Below, piece after piece: positions 45,247 through 53,730 of a stretch of DNA of 64,000 bases (positions are counted from its first letter, which is position 1; every line of letters starts with the position of its first letter). The stretch lies in NCBI GenBank assembly GCA_024234875.1, contig JACKNM010000008.1, forward strand, positions 216,499-280,498. The letters are read 5' to 3'. Source of the stretch: Ectothiorhodospiraceae bacterium (GTDB lineage: Bacteria > Pseudomonadota > Gammaproteobacteria > HK1). Below the pieces are notes generated by a model. The model did no database searches, was not told the origin of the DNA, and saw only the letters and a program-made list of their open reading frames with translations. A program made the translations under genes and the position numbers.

Positions 45247-45993
45247 TCAGCGCCCGACCAGCGTGCGGTCGGGACTGCGGCTACCGTAGCGCGCGTACAG
45301 ATCTCGGGCCATCGCCCGCGCCTCGCGGAGCTGCTCCTCGGTGAGGAACACCACCACCGCCTCGCGGTACTGCGGCGCGGCCTCGGCGCCACCGGCCGCG
45401 GCCACGCCGTACCATGCGTAGGCGCGCTGGTAGTCACGGTCGACCCCGTCACCGATGCGGTACAGGTGCGCGAGCTGGACCTGGGCCTCCGGGTGGCCCT
45501 GGTGGGCCGCGCGCTCCAGCCACTCGCGCCCGGCCACCACGTCGCGCGGGATGCCGCCGCCCTCGACCAGCATCGAGCCGAGGCGGGTCTGGGCATCGGA
45601 ATCTCCCTGCTCCGCGGCACGTCGATACCAGGCGGCGGCGAGCTGCCGGTCGCGCGGCACGCCCCAGCCATTGAGGTGCATCTCGCCGAGATTGGCCTGC
45701 GCCACCCGCAATCCCTGCTCGGCGGCGAGGCGGAACCAGCGCGCCGCCGCGTCCAGATCGCGCTCCACCCCCCGGCCGCGCAGGTACAGTACGCCGAGCC
45801 CGTTCTGACCCCGGGGATCGCCGGCGTCGGCCAGGGTGCGGAACTCGGCGACCGCACTGTCGAAGTCCTGGGCGCGAACTGCGGCGAGGGCCGAGTCGAA
45901 ATCGGCCCGCGCCGGGGATGCGAGCAAGGCGAGTGCGAGGGCCATCGCACCGATGGCGCGCGCGGCTGGGCGAATCGGCTCGGCTCCGTGCAT
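45247..45993 (-). CDS. Secreted Sel1-repeat (TPR-like) protein
   Basis: This 248-residue protein has a signal peptide (MHGAEPIRPAARAIGAMALALALLASPARA, cleavage after ARA near residue 30, given here as the helix IGAMALALALLASPARA) and about five Sel1 repeats of the AQANLGxMYxxGxGVxxD type: GLGVLYLRGRGVERD, NLGEMHLNGWGVPRD, RLGSMLVEGGGIPRD, LAHLYRIGDGVDRD. Such proteins act as scaffolds in the periplasm. ATG 45993 is chosen because it gives the signal peptide. Confidence 0.85.
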   Translation of the reverse strand: MHGAEPIRPAARAIGAMALALALLASPARADFDSALAAVRAQDFDSAVAEFRTLADAGDPRGQNGLGVLYLRGRGVERDLDAAARWFRLAAEQGLRVAQANLGEMHLNGWGVPRDRQLAAAWYRRAAEQGDSDAQTRLGSMLVEGGGIPRDVVAGREWLERAAHQGHPEAQVQLAHLYRIGDGVDRDYQRAYAWYGVAAAGGAEAAPQYREAVVVFLTEEQLREARAMARDLYARYGSRSPDRTLVGR

Positions 45994-46073
45994 CGGCGCC
46001 CATGCTACACGATGCCCGGCGACCCGAATGCCCCATCTCCGGCACCAGGCGCGAGGCACGACACCGCGAGCGG

Positions 46074-47066
46074 ATGAGCGAGCACGACCACCTGCCGAGA
46101 CGACTCCACACCGCCGACGGCGCCGAGCGCCGTGTCGGGGTGGAGTTCGAGCTGTCCGGGATCGAGCTGGACGACCTCGCCGCCCTGGTCCGGGCGTCGT
46201 TCGGGGGCACCATCACCCAGCCGGGGCGTTACGAGCGCGAGGTCGAAGGCACGGCGCACGGGACGTATCGGATCGAGGTCGACTTCGAGCTGTTGAAGTC
46301 CCTCGGCCGCACCGCGAGCAGTGGCCGCCCGCCGCTGGAGCGGCTATCCGAGGAGGTCCTGCAGCGGGTCGCCGAGCCGCTGGTACCGCTGGAGGTCGTC
46401 TCCCCGCCCATCGCGTTGCGCGCCCTGCCCGAGCTCGACCGCCTGGTGCGGCGCCTGCGCGATGCCGGAGGACGCGGGACCCGGAGCTCGCCGTTGTTCG
46501 CCTTCGGGCTTCACCTGAACCCCGAGCTGCCGGCGCTCGACGCCCCGACCATCACCGCCTACCTCAAGGCGTTCCTGGTCCTGCACGACTGGCTCGCGCA
46601 GGCTGGCGACGTCGACTGGAGCCGCCGACTCACCCCCTACATCCGGCCGTATCCCCCGGACCTGGTCGCGCGCCTCGTCGACCCCGACTACTGGCCGCCC
46701 CTGGACCGGCTGATGGACGACGTGCTGGCGGCGGCCCCTGACCGCAATCGCGCGCTCGACATGCTGCCGTTGTTCGCGCACCTGGATCCCGAGCGCGTGG
46801 CGGTCGCCGTCGACGACCCGCGAGTCAACGCGCGCCCCACGCTCCACTACCGGCTGCCGAACTGCGAGGTGGACGAGCCGCACTGGGGCGTGCTCGTGCC
46901 GTGGCTCCACTGGCTCGAGGTCGAGCGCCTGGCGGACGCGCGCGAGCGGCTCGACGACTGGGGCCGCGCCTATCGCGAGCACCTCGAGAGCTCGCTGCTA
47001 CCCCTCGCGGGGAGCTGGGCGCGCTGGTGCGCGGCGCGCCTGCCCGGCGGCGCGGTCGAGCCGTGA
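46074..47066 (+). CDS. Putative amidoligase family protein
   Basis: This 330-residue protein starts RRVGVEFELSGIELDDLAALV, the opening strand with GxEfE metal-binding acids of the COOH-NH2-ligase-like amidoligase family, and contains RIEVDFELLK and FGLHLNPELPALD, matching later strands. The family is predicted to make amide bonds between acids and amines with ATP. Its neighbour downstream encodes a peptidase-C26-type amidotransferase, a pairing seen for this family. Substrate unknown. Confidence 0.75.
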   Translation: MSEHDHLPRRLHTADGAERRVGVEFELSGIELDDLAALVRASFGGTITQPGRYEREVEGTAHGTYRIEVDFELLKSLGRTASSGRPPLERLSEEVLQRVAEPLVPLEVVSPPIALRALPELDRLVRRLRDAGGRGTRSSPLFAFGLHLNPELPALDAPTITAYLKAFLVLHDWLAQAGDVDWSRRLTPYIRPYPPDLVARLVDPDYWPPLDRLMDDVLAAAPDRNRALDMLPLFAHLDPERVAVAVDDPRVNARPTLHYRLPNCEVDEPHWGVLVPWLHWLEVERLADARERLDDWGRAYREHLESSLLPLAGSWARWCAARLPGGAVEP

Positions 47067-47106
47067 CCGGTCCGACCGCGCCCGAGCCCGGCAAACGGAC
47101 CGCGCC

Positions 47107-47802
47107 TCAACCGCGCGCGGCGGCGACCAGGCGGCGGAACAGCCGCCGCTGCGAGGGCTGCAACGGAAGGTATTCCGGATGCCACTGGACCCCGACCAGG
47201 AACGGTCGGTCGGGATCCTCGACGCCCTGGACCACACCGTCCTCGTCGACCGCGCTCACGCGCAACGCGTCGGCCGGCCGGTGCACCGCCTGATGATGGA
47301 GGCTGTTGACGCGGAGCTCCTCGCGGCCGAGATGGTCGGCGAGGCGGGTGTCCGGCGCGACCATCACCCGCCGCCGCACCAACACCGCGAACTGCCGCAA
47401 TCGCGGCGCGCCCGGGCGGCCCGGAATCTCCTGGTGCAGCGTCCCGCCGAGCGCGATGTTGACGAGCTGCATGCCACGACAGATGCCGAGCACCGGGAGT
47501 CCGCGTCGGAGCGCGTGCTCGAGCAGGGCGAGCTCGTACCGGTCGCGCGCGGCGTCGACGTCCACCGCGCCGGCGGGAACCTGCCCGTAGAGCGCCGGGT
47601 CGAGGTCGGTCCCGCCGCCGAGGACCAGCGCATCGGCGTCGAGCTCGGTCCGGCCACCCGGTCGCAATCGCCTCGCCCGCGCCCCGGCGCGCGCCAGGGC
47701 GAGCCGGGTGCACCACCATGCGGTGCCGCCGAACCGCTCCGGTCCGCTCACCGCCACCACCGGCGTCGCCGACGATGACGGTCTATCTGTCGGTCTTCGC
47801 AT
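47107..47802 (-). CDS. Gamma-glutamyl-gamma-aminobutyrate hydrolase-like (peptidase C26) amidotransferase
   Basis: This 231-residue class I glutamine-amidotransferase-fold hydrolase has the nucleophile in GICRGMQ, LGGGTDLDP, and the His/Glu pair in VQWHPEY. It resembles PuuD, which cleaves gamma-glutamyl amides. The start is doubtful: ATG 47802 overlaps the divergent gene at 47775, and GTG 47760 would avoid this. It is convergent with the amidoligase gene, suggesting opposite reactions on one amide. Confidence 0.82.
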   Translation of the reverse strand: MRRPTDRPSSSATPVVAVSGPERFGGTAWWCTRLALARAGARARRLRPGGRTELDADALVLGGGTDLDPALYGQVPAGAVDVDAARDRYELALLEHALRRGLPVLGICRGMQLVNIALGGTLHQEIPGRPGAPRLRQFAVLVRRRVMVAPDTRLADHLGREELRVNSLHHQAVHRPADALRVSAVDEDGVVQGVEDPDRPFLVGVQWHPEYLPLQPSQRRLFRRLVAAARG

Positions 47803-48200
47803 CCGCCTTCCTCGCCGCCACCATCGTCCCCTTCTACTCCGAGATCGCGGTGGCGAGCGCGCTCCTCGTCGACGCCGCGCCGTGGCTGGTCTTCGTCGCC
47901 GCCACCGCCGGCAACACCCTCGGAGCCGCCGTGAACTACGTGCTCGGACGGTACCTGCTGCACTTCCGCCACCGGCGCTGGTTCCCGCTCGACGAGCGCG
48001 GCCTCGCGCGCTCGCAGGCGTGGTTCCAGCGCTGGGGCGTGTGGTCGCTGCTCCTCGCGTGGCTACCGGTCGGAGGCGACGCCCTCACCGTCGTCGCCGG
48101 GGTCATGCGCGTCCCCTTCTGGCTGTTCCTGACCCTCACCGGGGTCGGCAAGGCCGCCCGCTACGCGGTGGTCATCTTCCTGTTGGAGGCCGCACGGTGA
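47775..48200 (+). CDS. Small DedA-like/YqaA-type membrane protein
   Basis: This 141-residue membrane protein has helices near residues 5-25, 35-55 and a late hydrophobic pair around LLLAWLPVGGDALTVVAGVMRVPFWLFLTLTGVGKAARY. The short form matches YqaA-like members of the SNARE-associated DedA superfamily (GNTLGAAVNYVLGRYL). These proteins affect lipid or ion homeostasis; the exact role is unknown. The ATG at 47775 removes an implausible Arg/Pro N-terminus. Confidence 0.75.
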   Translation: MTVYLSVFASAFLAATIVPFYSEIAVASALLVDAAPWLVFVAATAGNTLGAAVNYVLGRYLLHFRHRRWFPLDERGLARSQAWFQRWGVWSLLLAWLPVGGDALTVVAGVMRVPFWLFLTLTGVGKAARYAVVIFLLEAAR

Positions 48201-48398
48201 TGCGTCGGCGCGGGTTGACGCCTTGGCGGCACGGACTAACTTAGCTCGGGGTGGCCGACGCGGCTCGGGTCCGGCGCACCGGACACGAACCGGTCAAAGT
48301 CGCACCGTCGAGTTGCCGATACCCCGGACCATGTCCGCGTGGCGGGCCCGCGGCCGGGTGCGCCGGCGACGTCGGTGACGGACGCGCACGGAAAAACA

Positions 48399-48439
48399 TT
48401 GATGCAGCGCAATGAAAACGCAGTTCCCTCGCGTAGACT
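48399..48439 (+). promoter_or_regulatory. FNR/Anr-like box and -10 in front of the cytochrome gene
   Basis: TTGATGCAGCGCAA at 48399-48412 matches the FNR consensus TTGAT-N4-ATCAA at 8 of 10 fixed positions. TAGACT at 48434-48439 would put transcription start near 48446 and the box centre about 41 bases upstream, the classic position for class II FNR activation. The rest of the 309-base gap 48201-48509 shows nothing recognisable. Confidence 0.42.
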
Positions 48440-48509
48440 TGCGCCCGATTTGTGGGACTGCGCCAGATTGGGGCGTGGCGGTGACCAGCTCTCAACCAGG
48501 AGTGACGTG

Positions 48510-48815
48510 ATGAAGAAGACGTTGACGACTCTCGCGGTGGCCGGTGGCCTGCTCGCGATGTCCGGGATCGCCCAGGCCGACGGCAAGCAGACCGTCGAGA
48601 CCAGCTGCGTGGCCTGCCACGCCGCCGGCGTCGCCGGCGCGCCGAAGCTCGGCAACAAGGAGGACTGGGCGCCGCGGATGGCGATGACGGTCGACCAGCT
48701 CGCCGCCACGGTGAAGACGGGCAAGAACGCGATGCCGCCGATGGGCGCGTGCCCGAGCTGCACCGACGACGATCTCAAGGCCGCCGTCGAGTACATGCTC
48801 TCGCTGGTGAAGTGA
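48510..48815 (+). CDS. c-type cytochrome, cytochrome c5 family
   Basis: This 101-residue periplasmic electron carrier has a signal peptide (about residues 1-23, ending IAQA), heme motif C33-V-A-C36-H37, and the c5 hallmark of a Cys pair (C81, C84) after the Met ligand region AMPPMGAC (M75 likely axial). AGGAG is 8 bases before ATG 48510. Cytochrome c5 proteins carry electrons to terminal oxidases or denitrification enzymes, consistent with an FNR-like promoter. Confidence 0.9.
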   Translation: MKKTLTTLAVAGGLLAMSGIAQADGKQTVETSCVACHAAGVAGAPKLGNKEDWAPRMAMTVDQLAATVKTGKNAMPPMGACPSCTDDDLKAAVEYMLSLVK

Positions 48816-48822
48816 GCGCAAC

Positions 48823-48857
48823 GCCGCCCGCCCGGCCCTGGACGCCGGGTGGGCGGC
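48823..48857. terminator. Strong bidirectional terminator-like hairpin
   Basis: GCCGCCCGCCCGGC (48823-48836) pairs with 48844-48857 at 13 of 14 positions around a 7-base loop. It lies 8 bases after the cytochrome stop and 13 before the end of the convergent alcohol dehydrogenase gene, so it can stop both transcripts. Confidence 0.6.
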
Positions 48858-48869
48858 TCCCACCGTCGG

Positions 48870-49880
48870 TCACCCGTCGAGGGTGATGACCAGCTTCCCG
48901 AGATGCCCCGCCGCGCGCATGGCCCGGTAGGCGTCGCGGGCGTCCTCGAACCGAAACACGCGGTCGACCACTGGCGACAGCCGATGGGCCGCCACCGCCC
49001 GCGCGAGACGCGCGTGCATCGCAGTGCTGCCGACGTAGATCCCCTGTAGGCGGATCGACTTGCGCATGATCGGCGTCGGGTCCAGCTGTCCCCCGCTCAG
49101 CACCCCGATGAGCCCGATGCTGCCGCCGACCCGCACCGCCGCCACCGAGCGCGCCAGGGTCCCCGGGCCGCCGACCTCCACCACGTGGTCGACCCCGCGA
49201 CCGTCGGTCGCCGCGACCACCGCCCGCTCCCACTCCGGCTCGCGACGGTAATTGACGGTACGCCAGGCGCCGAGCCCCTTCGCACGCTCGAGCTTCTCGT
49301 CGCTCGACGAGGTGACGATCGCCCGCGCGCCGAGCATGCCGACGATCTGCAGCGCGAAGACCGACACCCCCCCGGTGCCGAGGAGCAACACCGTGTCCCC
49401 CGGCTGCACGCGCGCGAACTCGACCAGGCTGTGCCACGCGGTGACGCCCGCGCAGGGAAGAGTCGCCGCCTCCACGAACGACAGGTGCTCGGGAATCGGG
49501 ACCACCGCCCGCTCGCCCAGCACCACCGATTCGGCCAGCACCCCGTCGATGGCGCCACCGAGCGCACTCGCCATCGCCTCGGCGTCGATGGCGCCATCGG
49601 GCCAGCGCCGGAAGAAGGTCGACATCACGCGCTCGCCCACCCGCACGCGCTCGACCCCGGGCCCGACGGCGACGACCTCCCCGGCGGCGTCGGAGTTCGG
49701 TACCCGCGGGTACACGATGCCGCGCGGTGTCGGGTTCTCGATGGTCGCGAGGTCGCGATAGTTGATGGACGAGGCGTGGACCCGAACCAGGACCTCCCCC
49801 GGACCCGGCTCGGGGGCCGGCCGCTCGCCGAGCGCCAGCGCGTCGACACCACCTTCGCCACGAATCTCCCATGCTCGCAT
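48870..49880 (-). CDS. Zinc-independent-type medium-chain alcohol dehydrogenase
   Basis: This 336-residue MDR protein has the GroES-like N-terminal domain (VHASSINYRDL, PRVPNSDAAGEVVAVG) and the Rossmann segment VLLLGTGGVSVFALQIV. Structural-zinc cysteines are absent, placing it with quinone-oxidoreductase-like NADPH enzymes. ATG 49880 has GGGAG 9 bases upstream; GTG 49895 is an alternative. It stands alone, convergent with the cytochrome and divergent from the D-amino-acid dehydrogenase. Confidence 0.82.
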   Translation of the reverse strand: MRAWEIRGEGGVDALALGERPAPEPGPGEVLVRVHASSINYRDLATIENPTPRGIVYPRVPNSDAAGEVVAVGPGVERVRVGERVMSTFFRRWPDGAIDAEAMASALGGAIDGVLAESVVLGERAVVPIPEHLSFVEAATLPCAGVTAWHSLVEFARVQPGDTVLLLGTGGVSVFALQIVGMLGARAIVTSSSDEKLERAKGLGAWRTVNYRREPEWERAVVAATDGRGVDHVVEVGGPGTLARSVAAVRVGGSIGLIGVLSGGQLDPTPIMRKSIRLQGIYVGSTAMHARLARAVAAHRLSPVVDRVFRFEDARDAYRAMRAAGHLGKLVITLDG

Positions 49881-49999
49881 CGTCGTCACTCCCACTGCTG
49901 CGGTTGGGGCGCAGTCTACGGCGTGGTCGATGCGCGCGCCGTCGCCGTGCAGCCCGCCGAAGGGCTATCATCCCCGCGCCTGTCGAGGAGGGAACGCGC

Positions 50000-50032
50000 G
50001 TGACCAAGGCCCGCCGCGAGCAATCGAGATGA
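50000..50032 (+). CDS. Possible 10-codon leader peptide before the D-amino-acid-dehydrogenase-like gene
   Basis: GTG at 50000 has an excellent GAGGAGGG site and opens a frame (MTKARREQSR) that stops at TGA 50030-50032, overlapping the next start as ATGA. The downstream ATG 50029 has no good site of its own, so translation may be coupled through this short frame. TATCAT at 49966-49971 could be the promoter -10. It could also be chance. Confidence 0.3.
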   Translation: MTKARREQSR

Positions 50033-51300
50033 GCGTCCCAAGGCTCACCCCGCCCCTGGATCAGGGCGCGCACGTCGTCGTGATCGGTGCCGGCGCGGTC
50101 GGCGCCTGCAGCGCCGCCTACCTCCAGCGCCAGGGGCTTCGCGTCACCATCGTCGACCGACTGCCCCCAGGAGAGGCGACGTCGTTCGGCAACGCGGGAT
50201 CGCTCTCGCCGTCCTCGGTGGTCCCGATTGCGGTGCCCGGGATGCTGAAGAAGGTGCCGGGCTGGCTGCTGCGCAGCGACGGCCCGCTGACCATCCGGCT
50301 GTCCTACCTCCCGACCATCCTGCCCTGGCTGGTGCGCTACGTCCGCGCCGGGACCGCGGCCCAGGTCGAGGCCAGCGCGCAGGCGCTGGCGATGCTGCAC
50401 GGCCCGGGGCTGGAGTCGCACGAGGATCTCGCCGCTGCCGCCGGTGCGCCGGAGCTCGTGCGCCGGACCGACTACCTGCACGTGTTCGGGTCGGACGCAT
50501 CCTTTCGCGGCTCGCTCGGCGACTGGACGCTGCGCCGGCGCCACGGCGCGGTGGTGGACCTGCTCGACGCCGGCGGCGTTCACGAGGTCGAGCCGGATCT
50601 CTCACCGCACTACGTGCGCGGCGCGCTGGTTCGCGACCAGGGCTTCACGCTCGACCCGTCGCGGCTGGTCAAGGCCTACGTGTCGATGGTGGTGCGCGAC
50701 GGCGGCGCCTTCGTGCAGGAGGAGGTGCGGGCGATCGAGACCGATGCCGGGCGCGCAGTCGCGGTGCGCACCGCCGACGGCCGCATCGAGGCCGACGCGG
50801 TGGTGGTCGCCGGCGGTGCCTGGTCGCGCGCGTTGATCGAGCCGCTCGGGGTCCACGTGCCGTTGGACACCGAGCGCGGCTACCACGCCACCATCCCCAG
50901 CCCCGGGATCGCGCTCACGCACACCATCATGGAGGCCGACTTCAAGTTCATGGCCACCCCGATGGCGATGGGCGTGCGTTTCGCCGGGATGGTCGAGCTC
51001 GCCGGTCTGGAGGCGGAGCCGGATCCCCGCCGCGCCGCGATCATCCAGCGCCTGGCCAGGCGGATGTTCCCCAAGCTCCAGCTCGACGACGCGAGCGAGT
51101 GGATGGGCTTTCGGCCCAGCCTGCCCGACGGGCTGCCGGTCATCGGCCCGGTACCCGACTATCCCAACGTGCTGCTCGCCTTCGGTCACGCCCACACCGG
51201 AATGATCGGCTCGCCGATGACCGGGCGCATCGTGGCGGGGCTCGCGAGCGGCCGGATGCCGAATGTCGACATCCGCGCGTTCCGACCTGATCGCTTCTGA
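50029..51300 (+). CDS. D-amino acid dehydrogenase-like FAD oxidoreductase
   Basis: This 423-residue flavoprotein has the FAD motif VVVIGAGAVGACSAAYLQRQG (near 16-35), the DadA-type GEATSFGNAGSLSPSSVVPIAVPGM, and the C-terminal WMGFRPSLPDGLPVIGP. DadA removes hydrogen from D-amino acids to 2-keto acids, feeding electrons to the chain. It is followed by an AstE/AspA-type deacylase gene 43 bases on, so its substrate may be a deacylated amino acid. ATG 50029 is the start by homology; see the leader at 50000. Confidence 0.83.
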   Translation: MSVPRLTPPLDQGAHVVVIGAGAVGACSAAYLQRQGLRVTIVDRLPPGEATSFGNAGSLSPSSVVPIAVPGMLKKVPGWLLRSDGPLTIRLSYLPTILPWLVRYVRAGTAAQVEASAQALAMLHGPGLESHEDLAAAAGAPELVRRTDYLHVFGSDASFRGSLGDWTLRRRHGAVVDLLDAGGVHEVEPDLSPHYVRGALVRDQGFTLDPSRLVKAYVSMVVRDGGAFVQEEVRAIETDAGRAVAVRTADGRIEADAVVVAGGAWSRALIEPLGVHVPLDTERGYHATIPSPGIALTHTIMEADFKFMATPMAMGVRFAGMVELAGLEAEPDPRRAAIIQRLARRMFPKLQLDDASEWMGFRPSLPDGLPVIGPVPDYPNVLLAFGHAHTGMIGSPMTGRIVAGLASGRMPNVDIRAFRPDRF

Positions 51301-51343
51301 GTCGCGCTAGCGGGCTCGCATCAACAACCACCAGAGACATCAG

Positions 51344-52351
51344 ATGACGACCAAGACCTCTCGCCTCTCGACCCGAATCGACTTCGACCGCGACGGCAAG
51401 CAGTGCGACTTCGTACGACTGCCGCACTCGGTCCACCGCTCGGCCTACGGCTGGCTGCCGATCCCGCTGGTCTGCCTGAAGAACGGCCCGGGCCCGACGG
51501 TGCTGCTGATGTCGGGAAACCACGGCGACGAGTACGAGGGACAGGTCGCGCTGACCAAGCTGGTCAAGGTGCTCGACCCGGAGACGATTCGCGGCCGGGT
51601 GCTGATCCTGCCGATGGCGAATTACCCCGCGGCAAAGGCCGGGATGCGCACCTCGCCGATCGACGACGCGAATCTCAATCGCGTCTTCCCGGGCGATCCC
51701 GACGGCACCGTCACCCATCAGATCGCGTACTACATCGAGCACGTCCTGATGGCGATGTCCGACTACATGATCGACCTGCACAGCGGTGGCTCGTCGCTCA
51801 CCTACCTGCCATCGGTGATCATGGGCGGTGATCCCTCCGACGAGACCTTCGCCGCCAAGCTCGGGATGATGCGCGCGTTCGGCGCGCCGTACGCGTTCAT
51901 CTTCCCGGGCGGTCACTCGAGTGGCGTGAGCGCCGCGGCGGCTGCCCGCCAGGGCGTCGTGGCGTTGGGCACCGAGCTCGCCGGCGCCGGGACAGTGAGC
52001 CCGGAGGCCTTGGCGATCTGCGAGCGTGGCCTGCGCAACATGCTGCGCCACCTCGGCGTGCTGGTCGACGCACCCGAGGAGGCGACGCCCGACACGCGCC
52101 TGCTCCGCGCCCCCGACATGCGCTCGTTCAGCTACGCCCCGGAGGACGGTCTGTTCGAGCCGGTGGTCGATCTCGGCGACGAGGTCGCGGTGGGCGACCT
52201 GGCGGGGCTGGTGCACAGTCCGGAGACCCCGTGGCGCGAGCCGGTCGAGGTCCATTTCGAGGCGCCAGGGCTGGTGGTCTGCAAGCGCATCCCGGGTAGA
52301 GTGGAACGCGGCGACTGCGTCTACCACCTCGGCGAGGACTACACGCTCTGA
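51344..52351 (+). CDS. AstE/AspA-family deacylase, DoeB-like
   Basis: This 335-residue zinc carboxypeptidase-fold enzyme has H60 and E63 in SGNHGDEYEG and the third ligand H146 in MIDLHSGGS. The layout matches succinylglutamate desuccinylases, aspartoacylases and the ectoine-pathway deacetylase DoeB; the RTSPIDDANLNRVFPG and DGTVTHQIA segments favour the DoeB group. It removes an acyl group from an amino acid derivative. No doeA or doeD gene is in view, so an ectoine role is unproven. Confidence 0.82.
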   Translation: MTTKTSRLSTRIDFDRDGKQCDFVRLPHSVHRSAYGWLPIPLVCLKNGPGPTVLLMSGNHGDEYEGQVALTKLVKVLDPETIRGRVLILPMANYPAAKAGMRTSPIDDANLNRVFPGDPDGTVTHQIAYYIEHVLMAMSDYMIDLHSGGSSLTYLPSVIMGGDPSDETFAAKLGMMRAFGAPYAFIFPGGHSSGVSAAAAARQGVVALGTELAGAGTVSPEALAICERGLRNMLRHLGVLVDAPEEATPDTRLLRAPDMRSFSYAPEDGLFEPVVDLGDEVAVGDLAGLVHSPETPWREPVEVHFEAPGLVVCKRIPGRVERGDCVYHLGEDYTL

Positions 52352-52367
52352 CCGTGACCTGCGCCCT

Positions 52368-52395
52368 CGGCATCGCGGCGACCGTCGCGATGCCG
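52368..52395. terminator. Perfect 10-base hairpin between convergent genes
   Basis: CGGCATCGCG (52368-52377) pairs perfectly with CGCGATGCCG (52386-52395) across an 8-base loop. It sits between the deacylase stop and the dctM stop and can serve both strands. Confidence 0.55.
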
Positions 52396-52407
52396 TGAGC
52401 CCCTTGA

Positions 52408-53730
52408 TCAGAAGCCCGTGACCAGCACGCTCGGCAACCAGGTCGCGAAGGGTGGCCAGAAGAAGACCACCAGCAGCGTGATGACCTGGCAGATGATGAA
52501 CGGCGTCACGCCGCGATACATGTCGCCGAAGGTGATCTCCGGCGGTGCGATGCTCCGCAGGTAGAAGATCGACGGCGCCATCGGTGGCGTCAGGTACGAG
52601 GTCTGGATCACGATCACCATCAGCACCGCGAACCAGACCATGTCGACGCCGACCGCCTCGAGCAGGGGCAGGTAGATCGGCAGACACAGCAGCACCACCG
52701 ATACCCAGTCCAGGATGAAGCCGGCGACGAAGACCACCGCCAGCAGCACCAGCACGAGGCCCGTCTCACCCAGCCCGAGCCCCTCGACCAGCCCGGCGAC
52801 GAGCTGGTTCCCGCCGTGGATCCGAAACACGCCCGCGAACATCGAGCCACCGACCACGATCAGCAGGATCATGCAGTTGACCAGCAACGTCTCGCGCAAG
52901 GTGTCACTGAGCACGCTCCAGCGGAACCGCCGGTAGACGATGGTGAGGATCAGCGCGCCGAGCGCGCCGACCGACGCCGCCTCCGTCGGGGTCGCGATGC
53001 CGGCGATGATCGCGCCGAGGACGGCGAGGATCAGCACCACCGCCGGAATCAGGGCGGTGAGCGTGATCCAGAGCTTGCGTCCGAGCGGAACGGCGGCGAT
53101 CTCCGGCGCCGGGGGCCCGAGATGCGGTTTGATCAGACACACGCTCAGGATGTAGCCGAAGAAGAGGCTGACCATCACCACCGCCGGCGCGAGCACTCCG
53201 GCGAACAGTTGCCCCACCGACTGGTTGGCGACCGACGCATAGATCACCACCACCAACGACGGTGGAATCATGGTGCCGAGCGACCCGCCGGCGCAGATGG
53301 TGCCCGAGATGAGCACACGCGAGTATCGGAGCTGGAGCATGGCGGGGATCGCCATCACCCCGATCACCACCTCGACCGCACCCACGATGCCGGTCGCCGC
53401 CGCGATCACCGCGGCCATCGCCAACGTCGCGAGCGCAAGCCCACCGGGAAGCCGCCCGAGCCAGAGCTGCATGGCCTGGAACAGGCGTTCCGCAATCCCC
53501 GAGCGCTCGAGCATGAAGCCCATGAACACGAACGGCGGAACCGCGGAGAGCAGGAACTGCGACGCGGTCTGGGTGATCCCCGCGTACATCTGCAGCCCGA
53601 TCTTCATCCCGTAGAGCGGCAGCCCGAACAGGAACGCACAGGCCAGCAACGAGAACGCGATCGGAATCCCGAGGAAGACCATCACGAACAGCGCCGGGAA
53701 CATCAGCGCGGCGTAAGTCTCCCCGCTCAC
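52408..53730 (-). CDS. dctM: TRAP transporter large permease
   Basis: This 440-residue protein has about 12 membrane helices and the DctM hallmarks: a start FPALFVMVFLGIPIAFSL, the loop PPFVFMGFMLERSG, AMAAVIAAATGIVGAVEVV and IPTEAASVGALGA-type segment TPTEAASVG. It forms the Na+-coupled channel of a TRAP importer for a small carboxylate. It overlaps dctQ by 4 bases. Confidence 0.94.
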   Translation of the reverse strand: MSGETYAALMFPALFVMVFLGIPIAFSLLACAFLFGLPLYGMKIGLQMYAGITQTASQFLLSAVPPFVFMGFMLERSGIAERLFQAMQLWLGRLPGGLALATLAMAAVIAAATGIVGAVEVVIGVMAIPAMLQLRYSRVLISGTICAGGSLGTMIPPSLVVVIYASVANQSVGQLFAGVLAPAVVMVSLFFGYILSVCLIKPHLGPPAPEIAAVPLGRKLWITLTALIPAVVLILAVLGAIIAGIATPTEAASVGALGALILTIVYRRFRWSVLSDTLRETLLVNCMILLIVVGGSMFAGVFRIHGGNQLVAGLVEGLGLGETGLVLVLLAVVFVAGFILDWVSVVLLCLPIYLPLLEAVGVDMVWFAVLMVIVIQTSYLTPPMAPSIFYLRSIAPPEITFGDMYRGVTPFIICQVITLLVVFFWPPFATWLPSVLVTGF

